A stretch of 6,651 bases of DNA. It comes from Bacteroidales bacterium (GTDB lineage Bacteria; Bacteroidota; Bacteroidia; Bacteroidales; JAAUTT01). The notes beneath the pieces were generated by a model. That model made no database searches. It worked only from the letters and a program-made list of their open reading frames with translations, and was not told the origin of the DNA. Made by a program: the position numbers and the translations under genes. Within the stretch, counting starts at the first letter, position 1, and the number at the start of each line of letters is the position of its first letter. The stretch is taken from the NCBI GenBank assembly GCA_012031335.1, contig JAAUTT010000250.1, positions 1-6,651 on the forward strand, written 5' to 3'. Below, in pieces: positions 6,482 to 6,651 of the stretch.

Positions 6482-6651
6482 TTAAAGCTTTACGGTCCAA
6501 GTTTCGCTCCAGGGACTCTTCAAATCGTATTGTTCAACGGCACTCATCCGCACATAGTAGGTTACACCCTGTTTTTAAAATCAGGAACTATAACAGGCTG
6601 CTCTGCTTGTAGTCTGGAGAATATGTGTATCTGTTGAAAAAATCAGGTGAG
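6482..6651 (-). pseudogene. 3' end of an upstream gene: fibronectin type III-like C-terminus with two frame breaks
   Basis: The tail GVTYYVRMSAVEQYDLKSPW (6568-6509), followed by SETWTVKL and TAA at 6484-6482, has the YYVR...A...SPWS pattern of the last strands of a fibronectin type III domain, as often found at the C-terminus of secreted Bacteroidota glycan enzymes. Its own frame is closed by stops at 6577-6575 and 6583-6581. Upstream the sensible peptide moves through two other frames: SPDFFNRYTYSPDYKQSSLL (6650-6591), then VPDFK (6588-6574), then the tail. One missing base near 6589-6591 and one near 6569-6576 (beside an A5 run on the coding strand) would join the three. The gene is therefore broken or mis-sequenced here. 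What enzyme domain precedes it is outside the window. It ends 52 bases before the GH43-like gene and is co-directional with it. Confidence 0.6.

Overview
The window looks like part of a carbohydrate-degradation locus (polysaccharide utilization locus, PUL) from a Bacteroidota bacterium. Every supportable gene lies on the minus strand. The genes encode secreted glycoside hydrolases with short signal peptides ending in Ala-Gln or Ser-Gln, starts follow A-rich leaders rather than strong Shine-Dalgarno sites, and gaps are only about 50-110 bases. No SusC/SusD pair, regulator, sulfatase, tRNA, CRISPR or mobile element is visible, so the locus must continue outside the window.

In transcription order (right to left): (1) 6651-6482, the 3' end of a gene whose product ends in a fibronectin type III-like domain, with its frame broken twice; (2) 6429-5404, an intact five-bladed beta-propeller glycosidase of the GH43 type with an Asp/Asp/Glu triad; (3) 5292-5041, a short ORF whose first half looks like the N-terminus, and whose second half like the extreme C-terminus, of a roughly 1000-residue GH106-like alpha-L-rhamnosidase, so probably an internal-deletion remnant; (4) 4974-1658, a large DUF4450-type secreted protein with a six-hairpin-like domain, split into two overlapping ORFs by a one-base frame change at an A-AAT-TTT heptamer; (5) 1557-1, a secreted GH29 alpha-L-fucosidase with a C-terminal discoidin/F5-8C-like domain that runs off the left edge.

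Fucosidase, rhamnosidase-like and GH43 functions together fit attack on a deoxysugar-rich branched glycan, such as a pectic rhamnogalacturonan or an algal or mucilage polysaccharide; the substrate is inference. The close co-directional packing suggests a single transcript, and I found no convincing internal promoter or terminator.

The most striking property is damage: three separate one-base frame breaks plus a gene reduced to its two ends, next to two intact enzyme genes. This is either a decaying PUL or a sequence with indel and collapse errors; the sequence alone cannot decide. I see no clearly new system. The DUF4450 protein is the main candidate for uncharacterised enzymology.
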